Shown here: piece by piece, positions 44,765 to 57,087 of the stretch
Position numbering within the stretch: the first letter of the stretch is position 1
Layout: each line of letters begins with the position of its first letter
Assembly (NCBI GenBank): GCA_030620095.1
Contig: JAUTXW010001351.1
Coordinates: 2,914,001-2,978,000, forward strand
Source of the DNA: Kuschelorhynchus macadamiae
Lineage: Eukaryota > Arthropoda > Insecta > Coleoptera > Curculionidae
Length of the DNA stretch: 64,000 bases
Direction: 5' to 3'
Notes under the pieces: model-generated
What the model was told of the DNA's origin: nothing
Seen by the model: the letters and a program-made list of their open reading frames with translations, nothing else
Databases searched by the model: none
Made by a program: the position numbers and the translations under genes

Positions 44765-45060
44765 ATTTCCAGACATCGGGGTAATAGCCCCCTATAATAT
44801 TTTGGCTTGCACTACCATCCGAGAGAGTCTACTTGGGGAAAAAATATACTTTTCTTCTTATTTATTAAAAAGTTATCTACTCTTTAGAGATTCGCTGAAC
44901 TTTTTATTTATACTTGATATTTATAGATGTGTTGGTAAAAGCATCCTATAAATAGTTTCGCTTGCATTGCCGTCCATGGTGTCTCTACAAGGGATAGAAT
45001 TTAATAATTTATTTATTTTTTCCAAATTTATTAAAATTTCTTTGTCTTCTATTTCTATTT
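44765..45060. repeat. Diverged direct repeat, two copies, period about 165 bp
   Basis: CCTATAATATTTTGGCTTGCACTACCATCC...GTCTAC (44,791-44,832) recurs as CCTATAAATAGTTTCGCTTGCATTGCCGTCC...GTCTCTAC (44,945-44,992), each followed by AT-rich sequence with TTATTTATT. May be internal parts of the Helitron-like element that ends at 45,876. Confidence 0.55.
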
Positions 45061-45189
45061 CTAGACATTTTCAGCAATTAATATTTTACACAAGTCATAA
45101 ATGTCTTTAATACAAGGATGATTATTAAATGTGCTGTCACTGGGCAACGCATCCAAAGCAAAAATTGGAACATTTATGTGAAAACACTA

Positions 45190-45364
45190 CTAGAAGTCGA
45201 AATTCCGAGTCAGAAGTCGGAATTCCGAGATAGAAGTCGGAATTCCGAGTTACAAGTCAGAATTCCGAGATTGAAGTCGGAATTCCGAGTTACAAGTCAG
45301 AATTTCGAGATAGAAGTCGGAATTCCGAGATAGAAGTCGGAATTCCTAGATAGAAGTCGGAATT
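45190..45364. repeat. 20-bp minisatellite with EcoRI sites, about 8.5 copies
   Basis: Unit GAAGTCGGAATTCCGAGATA with variants AGTTACAAGTC and ATTGAAGTC alternates in a 20-bp period. Most units hold GAATTC. The open frame across it is a by-product of 60-bp periodicity. Confidence 0.95.
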
Positions 45365-45847
45365 TGTTACAAAAATAAATATAAAAAAAATTTTGGCCCT
45401 TGTACGCTTTCGTACAAATCTGTTTGGAAATTTAACCGTTTTTATGTAAAGTTATTGTGATTTTGTTAAGTTGCGGAACATATAACCAAAATAATAATGC
45501 AAATGTAATGATGTACATAGCGTTGTTTTTTGTTTGGTATATATGTATAGTATAGTGTGTCCAGTAAAGTTTGTATCTTATAGGAATTATCTATATATTT
45601 AAAACACAAAGCCAGATTTTTCAATATGTTCATGAGAGAGTTGTGCTGCACCAATTTACATGATTTTTTTTAAATGATCGTCCGGTTACCGAGACCTTTC
45701 ATCATTATTTTTTTGTATTGTTTTATTCCGCACTATTTCTATAAAAACCAATATGTTTTTCATCAATAACATTTCTAGACGATGTGGTGAATGCATCCCA
45801 TATTCTAATAATTCAAATGGAAACTCATCTCGCCATCTAATGGAAAA

Positions 45848-45876
45848 GGCAGAACAAGGTCTGCCGGGTCAGCTAA
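45848..45876 (+). mobile_element. Helitron-like 3' terminus
   Basis: GGCAGA and TCTGCC form a 6-bp hairpin (loop ACAAGG) followed by GGGTCAG and CTAA, then T. A short GC-rich hairpin about ten bases before CTRR, inserted next to T, is the signature of a Helitron 3' end. No helicase is present, so the element would be non-autonomous. Its 5' end is not identified. The minisatellite and duplicates upstream (44.76-45.36 kb) may be internal, since Helitron relatives often carry tandem repeats. Confidence 0.5.
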
Positions 45877-46825
<949 letters not shown>

Positions 46826-46919
46826 AAAAAAAACTTAAAAACGTGCCTGTTTAAATTAAACATTCGACACGTCGCGCGGCGCCGTTATGACACTTACAGT
46901 AAGCGATGTTTTAAACACA

Positions 46920-46991
46920 GGGGGTGTAACTCAGTGGTAGAGTGTCCGCTTCGCATGCGGAAAGTCCTGGGTTCAAATCCCAGCTCCTCCA
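46920..46991 (+). tRNA. tRNA-Ala-CGC: tRNA-Ala (anticodon CGC)
   Basis: The 72 nt fold as acceptor GGGGGTG/CTCCTCC, D arm ACTC-AGTGGTA-GAGT, anticodon arm TCCGC-TTCGCAT-GCGGA with anticodon CGC, T arm CTGGG-TTCAAAT-CCCAG, discriminator A. The G3-U70 wobble pair, the alanine identity element, is present. The A box and the GGTTCAAATCC B box are intact, and a T run at 46,999-47,006 can act as Pol III terminator. One flaw is a U6-U67 mismatch in the acceptor stem. No intron. Probably a genuine gene, though a tRNA pseudogene or recent retro-copy is not excluded. Confidence 0.88.
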
Positions 46992-47454
46992 AGAGAGCTT
47001 TTTTTTAGGGGGTGATTTTATAGGTGCTTCTTTTAGTAGCATATAACTCAGATAAATACTGCCTCTGTTTGGCATGGAGAGGGAAGTTGTTTTCATTGCA
47101 GGGCATACCTCTAAAATTCTCAGTAGAAGTAATAGATGAATAAAAAAACATTACTTAAATCGTTTTTTTTTTCGTCAATGGGGACTTTTACACATCTTTC
47201 ACTTATCCAGCTGTTTTTTAATTAAACCTTGGTACCAAAAAAAAATTAATGTTTAGTATAAAAATTTTTTTAAGGAAAAAAGACCAACCTGTTTGAGAAG
47301 CCCATGCACACGTGTCCTTACGTATAATATATAAAATAAAAATCTTTATTCATACAAAACGGAAAATCTTTTGTCTCACGAACACATAGAAACATAACTC
47401 ATTTTTTGTGACGTAAATGCAAGAGAAGAAAAGATTTTCTGAAACTCTCTAATA

Positions 47455-48240
47455 GGCGAAATGTCTTTTTACAATATCTCTTCAACTAAATGAGATTTTA
47501 GGACTACTCTTCTTTCAATGACTTTCAAAAATAATTTTCTTAAAATCAAATTATCGATCTTTTTAAATTTTGGTTGTTGGTTGGCAAAGAAAGGATTTTT
47601 TATACTTTTTTAATGAACGAATTTTTAAAACGCTTCTGTTGTCAATTACATTCAAAAATAATAACCTAAAAATTAATTTTTGGATTTTTCAATATGAATA
47701 TGTACCGTTAAAAATAAAACGTTCAAGTTTTGGCATAACGTAGGTTGTTACATGAGCTAAAATGTATTTTATGTTTTTAAAATATTACTTCAAGTAAATG
47801 AGATTTTAAGACGATTAATCGGGTTATCATTTTCACAATTAAATACTTAAGAATCGATATCTGGATTTTCCCAAATTCCATCATCAAGGGCGTGCAAAAG
47901 GGTAAAATATTATAAATGAATACAATAAAATACCATTAAAAAATTTCCGAATTTTTAGAAGTTTCCCCTATGAACTGTGTTTTTTACTTTTTTAGAATAT
48001 CTCTTAAACTTAATTTTAAGCCAATTCTTTTTTCAGTGGCATTTAAAAATAGTTATCCGAAAACAGATTTATAGATTTTTCGAAATTCCACTCTGGTGGA
48101 CTGGTTCTACTTTTTTACAGTATATTTTCAACTAAATAGCAACTAAATGTGTTTTTTAAGAGGATTTTTTTCTTTACTGGCTTTCGAAAATAATCCTCTA
48201 AAAATGATTTCTAGATTTTTGATTATTTATGAGATTTATG
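47455..48240. repeat. Old degenerate tandem array, about 4-5 copies
   Basis: A pattern of TCAACTAAATGAGATTTTAGGA, then a T-rich stretch, CTTTCAAAAATAATTTTCTTAAAA, then TCGATTTTT / TAGATTTTTCGAAATTCCA recurs near 47,470-47,575, 47,630-47,690 (partial), 47,785-47,880, 47,990-48,100 and 48,120-48,225. Copies are strongly diverged and unevenly spaced. No coding capacity. Confidence 0.6.
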
Positions 48241-48842
48241 ATTATTGAAAATTTCATCTGTTAATTATGAGTTTCTGAGACGACTTAGGCAAGTTGAGAA
48301 TAGAAATAAAAATCTATATGTGAAAATAAACAAAGTTTATATAATAAAATTTAAAGTCAATAATATAATTTACCATATTGGTCTTTCTAAAAAATAAAAA
48401 ACAGAACTTATTGATTCATAAAACTAAATCTCCACATTTATTTTACCCGTAAAAACTGAGTCCCGTTTTCACAGGTTTTAACTCAAAACATCAAGTAAAT
48501 TATCATCTCTTGGTTATTATAAAATTATCGTTTGGAAGGTCATTTTTAGATTAACACGTTAATTTCTCTTATGGCAATCATTAATAAAACTATAAACAAA
48601 TTTAAAATAAATGTAGATAGCTATTATTTTTTGAATGCCTTTTTTATTCCAGTTTAACATTCTTTATTAACTATTAATCTATATATAGTATTTTTAATAT
48701 TATTTTGTAATTGTAAATATCCATTAAATATATTAAATACAATTTAATACTTAATTAACTTTAAATCCTTTCTTTAAAATGTCTTTAAATACGTAGTAAT
48801 ACATTTAATTCTCTATACATTCTTCTTTAACATGTTTAAATC

Positions 48843-49053
48843 CTACGTAATAGGCTGTTTGTCCTTTGGATGCGTTTTCGTCAGAATTCGTTCCAAAAGT
48901 GCAAATGATCCCATTTCAGTAAAACGTATAGAAGGTGGTACATTATATTCGAAATCATTTGTACGAATTCGAATAAAAACATGCGATTTATCCGATAAAA
49001 ATTGAATTTGTTGGCAATTATTCTGACATAGTGACGATTTGTGTGACACGCTA
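48843..49053 (-). CDS. Possible 3'-terminal exon of an unidentified host gene
   Basis: On the minus strand an open frame of about 70 codons runs from a plausible splice acceptor (a T-rich tract ending TTTTTATTTAG at 49,054) to a TAG at 48,843. It reads SHKSSLCQNNCQQIQFLSDK and further VPPSIRFTEMGSFALLERIL. Composition is less AT-biased than the flank, and several A-rich poly(A)-signal-like words follow. There is no transposon motif. I do not recognise the protein. It could also be a chance open frame, and upstream exons would lie to the right but were not identified. Confidence 0.3.
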
Positions 49054-49059
49054 AATAAA

Positions 49060-49390
49060 AATATTTGGGGTTGAAAACAATTTAAATTGTAATTTTGTTT
49101 TTAAGGAGCTGTTTCACCCCATTAGAATAACCCTATATAGGAGAAAAAAATTGCTAGCTGAGGTTAGATATTTTAAATCTGGATACTGTTAAACTGTGCA
49201 TCATTGTTTAGTACTAATACAAAATTTTGGTTACCCTTCAGAGTTGTTCTGCCTGTAAACTTCTGTAAACTTTAATTGTCAGCAGTGTCGATGTTGTTTG
49301 GAGTGAGTTTCAAAAATGACAGATTTCGAAATCATAATGTACTTAATTTTCATACATTGAGTTTCATATTGGTATCTGAATAGAGAATAA
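49060..49390. other. No gene seen
   Basis: AT-rich DNA between the possible exon and a short non-autonomous element. Confidence 0.45.
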
Positions 49391-49679
49391 TGGCTGTGGC
49401 ACATTTAAAGGGAAGTGGGGGGTTAGGAGTTAAAACCCCCCTTTTATTTAAACTAAAATAATAAAAACAGTATAAAGTAAGGACCTTTTTTCGGGATTGG
49501 CGGGAAACCCCCCGTCCCCACAAGGCAGTTTTACTTCAGCTAGAATAAGATACTGACCTTTTTTTACACTCAAAACGTCGTCATCTTATGTAGAAAACAT
49601 AAACTGAGGACCTTAATTTTTTTTAAATTGGTTATCTTTTCAAAATCCCCAGAGAAGCAATCTCTATATACGCCACTGC
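49391..49679 (-). mobile_element. Short non-autonomous element, copy 3 (inverted relative to 7,505)
   Basis: The left end (diverged CTGTGGCACATTTAAAGGG) and right end (CTCTATATACGCCACTGC) match the two ends of 7,505-7,753 in opposite orientation. The interior shares TTAAAACCCCCC, TTTTTTCGGGATTGG and GTAGAAAACATAAAC. Length about 290 bp. Confidence 0.7.
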
Positions 49680-50296
49680 AGCATGGGATCTATGCAGTGG
49701 AAAACATGTTTTGATATCTAAAAGAATAAAAGGAATTTGACCTGTTTCAACGTTTTTGAGTAAGCTAAATTCTTTTAAAATACATTTGTTCTTTTTCATG
49801 GGACTCTTTCGTCCCCCTAGGGCCACCCCATATAGTGGAAGAAAAATTAAACAAAAAAATATAATAAATTCACCGTGTTTCAGAATATGATATTTTTTAC
49901 TTAATATATATAATAAAAAAAATCAAGTACCTACACCAATAATTTTTCGATTACAAAACATTTACACCAACTATTTCTGTTTTCAATTTGACTGTTGTCA
50001 TATCGAATACCATGACATCTAACCTAATCCTTTTGATAATTTCGGTTTGACCATTCTGAAGTTATGGTTCGCGCAAATTTATTTTTCGCATTTTATAGAA
50101 ACGTCGAAAAAAATTAACTTTCATTTTTCGAAAATTTTTACGATATCCCATACATTAATGAATAATGCGACGACAGTGAGAAAACTACCTAAATAAGTCA
50201 ACAAACATTTATTATATCGAGGGCATTTTGGAAGATCAGAATAAACTCCTAATGCATATACAGGGTATTCCATAGTCGATGGTACTGTACTGTATC
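49680..50296. other. No gene seen
   Basis: AT-rich flank of the long-TIR element. A TACAGGGTATTCC motif at 50,258 is a common insect repeat terminus, but its partner is unclear. Confidence 0.4.
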
Positions 50297-50297
50297 T

Positions 50298-52645
50298 GGA
50301 GAACGAAAAGAAAAATAAACTTGAAACTTTGACTACGGGCATAGGAAGCTGCACTCTAACTTTTAAAAATAATTTCGCGTTTGCAGTATTGCCAGATCTA
50401 CTGGTAACTGGCAGCAACTTTGGAATTTTACATAGGACACCCTGTAATTTATTTTATTTTGAAATTCTACGAAAGTCTTTTTTTTTGTTTAGGATATTGT
50501 TTCATTTCCCTTACCGTTTCTTATATATTAATTATTCTGTGGTTTTTTTACACAAACTATGTGAAATAAAACTTCAATATTTTCGTCTCCAGATTTCAAA
50601 TCACTGTAAAATTTTAATATTATTTAGTCAACATCTGGTGCTTTAATTTTAGCAACATAGGATCAGCGACTTTTATATAGAGTCTTTTAAAAATTAACTA
50701 CAATTCAGATTTTATAAATTTGATCAAAAGTGACTTTTTTTAAATGGAACATCCTGTGTATTATTGAAGCGTTGAATAGGGTAGACAAATTGAATTTTTT
50801 TCATGGAAGGTGTTCTCATACCTATTTTGAACTGCTTTCGATTTATAAGCGATTTTATAAATAATTGTTACTATTAATATTCGACAAATAGACATTAAAG
50901 ATGTCGATTTATAAGCATTTTTCTAAATAATTAATATTGATATTCGAGAAATAGGCATTAAACATCTAAAACGCTTCTATGAGATATTTTTTATGTGATG
51001 TAATCACAGCTTACGCAATGCCAAACGGTTTTCTTTTAATATAAATCATGGTCCTAAAAAGAACCGATTTTGTCAGTAAATTAAAACTTTTGGAATTCTC
51101 ACTTAATACGTCAGATGTTTAAAGTGGTGATCATTTACTTGTAAGCAATCGGTAATACATTTCATCATTTGACAGATAGTAGCTCTTTGAATTTCTGACG
51201 GATCAAGTTGTTCAAAAGAGCGCCTTCTTTTGAATTTTCTGGTGTAAAGGAACGGTTTATTCCTTTAATCTTAACCGACAGAAATGGTGTAAGATCTCAG
51301 AATTTCAATATATTTTGCAGAAGAATATTGAAAATAGCCTATCCATCAGAAAACAAAATGCATTAAAACTAAATTTTTGTTGATAACCTTTTTCTTTTAT
51401 AAAGTGTGGATGTTCCACCAAAAATGATTATTTTGACGGCTGAAGACTCTTTCGCGTGAAAATTTTGCTTCATCAGTCCAAATAATTCTTTTCAGAAAAT
51501 TGGGATCCTCCTGTGTACGAGTTAATAACATTTCACAAAGATCTACACGTTTTGGAGGATCATCTGGTTTTAAAGTATGTAATGTAATTAATTTGTAGCC
51601 ATGCATATTATATTTATGTAGAATTCTCCACATTGATGTTCGAGTTATTCCTAAACCCTTTTTGTCACTTGTTATTGAAACATAACGATAGGCACGAAAA
51701 TACGTCAAAACATTAATTTCATTTTCTTCGTTTTCAGTAATATAGTGAAATTGAATTCTTGCAACCTGCACAGTTCTGAAATTTAAAAAGTTACCTTCCA
51801 CTCTGAGAAATTTCCTTGGGTTCATTGGCGGCAAACTCTGGAAAAGAGCGTTAAATCTTCTGCAGGTTTATGAAACAATTCTTTGACACTCACCGTGAAT
51901 ATAAAACAAATTTAAAATATCCGCATTTGAGTAACTATTATTCTCCATTTTCGCTAACTTAGGCAATCTGACATATACTAAAAAATAAGACATGTCGGGC
52001 CACCATCGTTACGTATTGTAATTGTTACATGATAACACATTTGCGGTTTAGATCTTTAATGTTTTGTCGAATATTAATAACAATTATTCATAAAATCGCT
52101 TATAAATAAAAATCTGTTCAAAACAGGTATAGCAGCGCCTTATATTAAAAAAATTCAATTTCTCCACTCTATTCAACGCTTCAATTATATATAAGGTGTT
52201 CCATTTAAAAAAAGTCACTTTTGATCAAATTTATAAAATCTGAATTGTAGTTAATTTTTAGAACACTCTGTATAAAAGTCGGCGTTCCTATGTTGCTAAA
52301 ATTAAATTATCACATGTTAAATAAATTATATTAAAATTTTACATTGATTTGGCATCTGGAGACAAAATTGGAGTTTTAATTCAAATAGTTTTGGTAAAAG
52401 AAAAACAAAATAATTAATATTTAAGAAACGGTAAGAGAAATGAAAAAATATCCTATACAGAAAAAACTTAAATTGTTTCGCAGAATCTATAAATAAAATA
52501 AACTACAGGGTGTTCCATTTAAAATTCCAAAGTTGATGCCAGTTACCAGTAGATCGCGAAATTATTTTTAAAAGCTAGAGCGCAGCCTCTTATGGCCGTA
52601 ATCGATATTTCAAACGTATTTCTGTTTTCGTTCTGTGTAAGGACA
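50298..52645 (-). mobile_element. Tc1/mariner-type element with long (about 600 bp) terminal inverted repeats
   Basis: The left arm (50,298-50,985) and right arm (52,035-52,645) are inverted copies. Landmarks are AGAACGAAAA at the outer ends, CTTTTAAAAATAATTTCGCG, TAACTGGCA.CAACTTTGGAATTTT, TTAGCAACATAGGA, GATCAAAAGTGACTTTTTTTAAATGGAACA and CGATTTATAAGCGATTTTATAAATAATTG. The left arm carries an extra tandem copy of its inner 65 bp at about 50,910-50,975. The unique centre holds a damaged transposase on the minus strand. TIRs this long are unusual for Tc1/mariner. Outer ends and target duplication are not certain. Confidence 0.8.
51397..51948 (-). pseudogene. Tc1/mariner-type transposase, N-terminal half only
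   Basis: The ATG at 51,948 starts MENNSYSNADILNLFYIHGE. A TAA follows at about codon 27, and the frame then continues NALFQSLPPMNPRKFLRVEG, a helix-turn-helix-like segment (GITRTSMWRILHKYNMHGYK) and the first catalytic Asp in KRIIWTDEAKFSRE. After NNHFWW it runs into the left inverted repeat, so the second Asp and final Glu/Asp of the DDE triad are missing. An internal deletion reaching into the arm explains this. The element cannot make active transposase. The WTDEAKF block is typical of the IS630-Tc1-mariner superfamily. Confidence 0.82.
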
Positions 52646-52814
52646 GGAGCATTAGCGATTTAGAATTAGTATTATAATAGAGTTAGTATTATAAACAGGA
52701 AGAAAAGTGGTCAGCAAAAGCAAAGAGAACAGGGCCGGCTTGAGAAGATTCTAATCGAAAAATAAAATCGGAGGCAATAAAAGCTACATCAAATGAAGGA
52801 CTGGATTCAGAATG

Positions 52815-52815
<1 letters not shown>

Positions 52816-52866
<51 letters not shown>
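52816..52866. repeat. (TA)n microsatellite
   Basis: About 25 TA units, directly followed by a fragment of the GCCATTTTG family. Confidence 0.95.
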
Positions 52867-52871
<5 letters not shown>

Positions 52872-52975
52872 CAGGCAGACGGAATCGAGAAAACAATAAT
52901 TTTCGGCATCTAGGGGCCTTGAAACGGAGGGTGATTTTTTCACGATTACAATACTTTACTTTTACGACGGAAATA
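52867..52975 (+). repeat. GCCATTTTG family terminal fragment
   Basis: ACAGACAGGCAGACGGAATCG, TCGGCATCTAGGGGCCTTGAAACGG and TTCACGATTACAATACTTTAC with the terminal TTTTACGACGGAAATAAG block. Directly adjoins a TA microsatellite on its internal side. Confidence 0.75.
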
Positions 52976-54930
52976 AGACGTATGATCGTAACCTTGATAA
53001 TGATCATTTTTACAAGTCATCTTCACATGATCTATAGCATTGTAATTTTATACACATATAATATAGACCGATCAAATTACTGGGGGTTGTGTCGATTTTG
53101 CACAATCAATTTACATTCACTTACGCTTGATATACCAATTTATCATTTTCCACTCGTTAGAGATGCAGGAGACAAAGAAACTGCACCTCCTGTTAATTCT
53201 TTTCACGAAATTGTTCTATAATTTTCATTGAAATATGTTTTTTTCATTGTTTCAAGTCAGCAGTATAAATATGTCACATTTTACTTTAAAAGGAGTCAAT
53301 AGACAGTCAAACATACTTATTAAACGGTAGCGTACAAATCATAGACACAAAATATAAGGGAGGCTAGTATGTACTAAAATACATAGTACTAATTCAGCAT
53401 TTTTTACATGCAACTGAAACTGTAACAGCTAACAAAAGTATTTGAAGTTTTAGCAAGTTTCTAGTACAAATAGCTTTAAATTCAAACATCAAGTTACTGG
53501 TAATTATACTTAAAGTATTTAACAAATCAGTATAATGGTTATATAATATACAGCGTAATCCATTAAAAATATATATTGGATTTTATCACGTTTTTTGGAA
53601 ACCCCCTTTAAACTATCTCTTTAAATAAAATACTTGCAGGTTCATTTGCAGTGAATGACCCTACACCTTATTGCAGTTTAAAATATTTCAAATTATTTAG
53701 TAGAATAATAATAAAAATGATTGCGAAGCAGAGCTGGCAGTTATTTATTGACTTAAATCATTTTATTGACTTTGTTTTTTTTTTCATTTTAATTAATTCT
53801 ATAAAAAGTAACTTAAGATTTAGGTCATTTTTAAAATGGCATACTTTTTTATGACTTATTATATTTTCTCAAAGAATTAAGACTTAAGTCAGATTGATGA
53901 CTTAAGTCAAGCTAATGAATTATCTTTTAAAAACCAAATTATGTCCAAATAAAATTGTGAGTATAACGAAAGAATTACGACATTCGTTTCTGGTTCCTAC
54001 TTTGTTTAGCGCATATTGCTGTCGGCGACGTGTCGGCAAAGTATTTATTTTATCTTTCGCATTGCCATTTCTGGTGTGTTGAATCTGTCTCCTGATTGGT
54101 CAGTTATTTGTTAGATCTAGTAAAGAAATATTAAATTACGTATTTTGCTTAATCTAGCCATAATAATAATAATAATATTTTCAAATACTCCCCATATTCC
54201 CCATTTCCAACTGTATTTTTCTCAGAATATTAACAACCAGAAAAACCAAAAAAAACAGTCCGCCGAGTTTTGCTAGCAAGCAGAAATTAAAATATAAAAG
54301 GCGACTCGAAATTTGTTAAATTCTTAATCCAACCACAATTATTCCAGAGCCTTCGCAAAGTACCTCGATCGAAAAACGCCCTCCTACCTCCTACCAAACT
54401 CTCCGCAAATTACCTTTATCGGAAAAAGTACTCTGCATCACCCTCCTTAAGCGTGTCTAATCCCAAACCTGAATTAAATTGCTTAAATTTCATTAGTCAT
54501 CTACATCCCCGATTAATATTGGTTTCTTTTTCGAAAGACCCTAAAGTAAAAAAAAGTATGCACGCCCTATTTTTATTGTAATGTAAATATCTTCAGTAAA
54601 TATCTGCATCTATCTGCGCACATATATGACTCAAGAATAGGCCGCGTATGTGACAATACTATTAGAATATAATATTGATATATTAATCAACGTCATAATG
54701 ACCCCGGAAACTAGCAAAAAATTGATCACTTTTGACTTTACACAAAATATTAATTTTTCATTTGAATCTTAAATAGGACTTAAGCCATTAAATAAAAAAA
54801 GAGATTAAGTCATTTTCATGTTTGACTTATATTTAACCAAAATTTCCAAGTCGTATATTGAAATAAGACCTAAGTCATCTATCGGTTAAAGAAAGACTTG
54901 ATTTAAAGGTTAAATCTTTTTACTTTCCTC
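52976..54930. other. No gene seen
   Basis: AT-rich DNA. Words such as TGACTTAAGTCA recur at 53,735-53,920 and 54,770-54,905 without clear unit structure. The open frame at 52,793-53,221 runs through microsatellite and repeat and is not a gene. Confidence 0.45.
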
Positions 54931-54934
54931 GCAA

Positions 54935-55240
54935 GATTAAAGTATTTTAATCGTAATAAAATCACCCTTTGATTTTTGCGTTTTGATGATCCCTGAACCC
55001 CGAAAAATAGGTTCTCCTATCGCTCCGTCAGTGTGTCGGTCTATCTATCGTTCTAGCTGTATGGCCGTAGCTCAAAATAATTGACTTGAAATTTTGGTAA
55101 AAAATTAAGGATCATAAGAGGATGAAATGGTTACATTTTGGTAAAAATCCAATTTGATGAAACAAAATGACGGTCTAATAAAATATTTAAATATTCGGTA
55201 AAATACCATTTTCCGGACTAAAATCTTCTTTTTATAAAGG
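54935..55240 (-). repeat. GCCATTTTG family fragment, minus orientation
   Basis: The minus strand carries the family order: a CCGTCATTTTGTTTCATC block, ATTGGATTTTTACCAAAATG, TTAATTTTTTACCAAAATTTC, a GAGCTACGGCC block, GACCGACACACTGACGGAGCG, GGATCATCAAAACG, then the ATTAAAATACTTTAATC terminus at about 54,940. Confidence 0.7.
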
Positions 55241-55297
55241 AAAATAATAAAGAGCATAATTTATTTTTCTAGACTACGTAAGTAATGTTATGAAACA

Positions 55298-55317
55298 TAA
55301 ATAATAATAATAATAAT
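55298..55317. repeat. (ATA)n / (TAA)n run next to the LINE 5' side
   Basis: About six TAA units, directly upstream of the R4/Dong-type LINE sequence. Confidence 0.85.
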
Positions 55318-55319
55318 TT

Positions 55320-57087
55320 AAAAGAGAGGTGGAGCTTCAACTTGAGAACGAACCCTTTGCCCCGTAGCTCCGCCTACAACAGAGGAACCCAAGGAATAAG
55401 TACGAAATGAAGAAAAAATAGGCGAAGACGAATCTACAGGAGAAGACATCATTGACAAAGCTAAAAACACCCAGGACAATGGAAAAATATGAGTATACAA
55501 TGAACTCCAAAAAGTTGTTGCTGATTTAATGGCCTAGATCCAACTCAAAAACCTAAGCTCCCGAAACTTAGAAATAGTCGGGAGACTCACAGCATCATCA
55601 AGATTTTCAACACCATACTAGCAAAGTTTAGTTTGAAGCATGACCCTTAACAAGCTCCACACACTCATTTACTCCTCTGCCGTCATCGTCCTTAGATGCC
55701 ATAAACACCAAACGCATTCCCAGAAGAAAACCGGCAAAGCTATACACAAACAAAAACCCATATGGCAAAAATGACCTGAGAAGACAATTGATAATTTGAG
55801 ACAGAAACTAGGAAGACTCACACATACAGTTCTATCGGGATATCAATAACACCAAAGATCAAACCAATACTGAGAAGATGCTGCCGAGCAAAGAGCATTT
55901 GTCCGAATATTGGTCGAACATCTGGGAAAAGCCAAAAGAGCATAACTGAAATGCTACATGGATACAATCTCAACGTGATCAAATTCAAACACCACAAATG
56001 GAATTTGACTCTATCACCAAGGAGGAAGTTAGTAGCTTTATTAAAGGGACGAGCAACTGGAAGTCGCCCAGGAGTTGACCATATTCACAATTTCTGGTAT
56101 AAGAAATTTGAGGTTCTCCAGGAAGCTGTAGCCCGTCATTTTACCAAACATCCGGAGACAACCCCCGCATTTTTCATGCTGGCCACTACAACTATCCTAC
56201 CCAAAAGCAATAACACAGAAGAACCGTCCCAGTGCAGGCGCATCACCTGTTTGCCCAACTTGTACAACATCCTAACAGGATGCATTGCAAATCGTATCTA
56301 TCACGATATTGACAGTCACAACCTATTAGTCGAGGAACAGAAGGGATGCATTCGAGACCAACAAGGATGCAAAGAACAACTTATCATCGACTCTGTGGTA
56401 CGTAAGCAGGCACAGAAAAAACATCGCATCATACAAACTGCTTTTATAGACTATAAAAGACGTTTGGTAGTGTACCACATTCCTGGCTCATAGACGTACT
56501 ACGAATATAGAAAATTCACCCTACGATCATCAATTTCCTGGCACCTATCAAACACCAGTGGAGAACGAACCTGAGGATCTATAATGGCGATCAATCTCTT
56601 ACATACACATCAATAGGGAAATTTACCAAAGAGACCCGTTAAGTCCACTTTCTGCTAAGCAATGAACCCTTTCCACGTTGCTCAACAATAAAGGGCACGA
56701 CTGCACCATCAAAGCCAACAGAGGCAACTCCCGCATCATATCACTTCTTCTGTGCATGGATGATATAAGCTCTATGGAGGAAACCATAATCAACTAAAAA
56801 AGCTTACTGACGTGACATACACCTTCTCGAAAGACATTTTGGAATGTAATGGAAAAATGTAAAGCCCTAAACATCGTAAAAGCAAAGTCATTAATGATGA
56901 TGTAGCCCACCCAATGGAGAAATAGTTCTAGCCATGAACCAAGGAAAGACCTACAAATACCCATGGTTCCAACAAGCTAGACTGCTCCAGGATAAGCAAG
57001 GAAAGACCAAGCTGAAAGATCAGTACGTTCAAAGGGTGAGAGCTCTTTTGAAGACAGAATTGAACGCCGGAAATCTCATTACAGCAA
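55320..57087 (+). pseudogene. R4/Dong-type LINE relic
   Basis: The longest open segment (55,951-56,493) has GRATGSRPGVDHIHNFWYKKF, TTILPKSNNTEEPSQCRRIT, CLPNLYNILTGCIANRIY and LLVEEQKGCIRDQQGCKEQL followed by AFIDYKR: RT motifs with the EQKGC...GCKEQLIID signature I associate with the R4/Dong clade. Upstream frames (55,650-55,850) contain KPIWQK and LRQKLGRLTH, resembling the pre-RT linker. Downstream, broken frames give LNPLS-like sequence (about 56,665) and YKYPWFQQARLLQ (56,950-56,990), then LLKTELNAGNLITAIN, where it is cut by a second LINE at 57,088. Stops and frameshifts throughout. Confidence 0.78.

Noticed and set aside
45118..45333. Open frame with a repetitive EFR/IPR pattern
   Set aside because: Produced by the 20-bp minisatellite; frame and period coincide every 60 bp.
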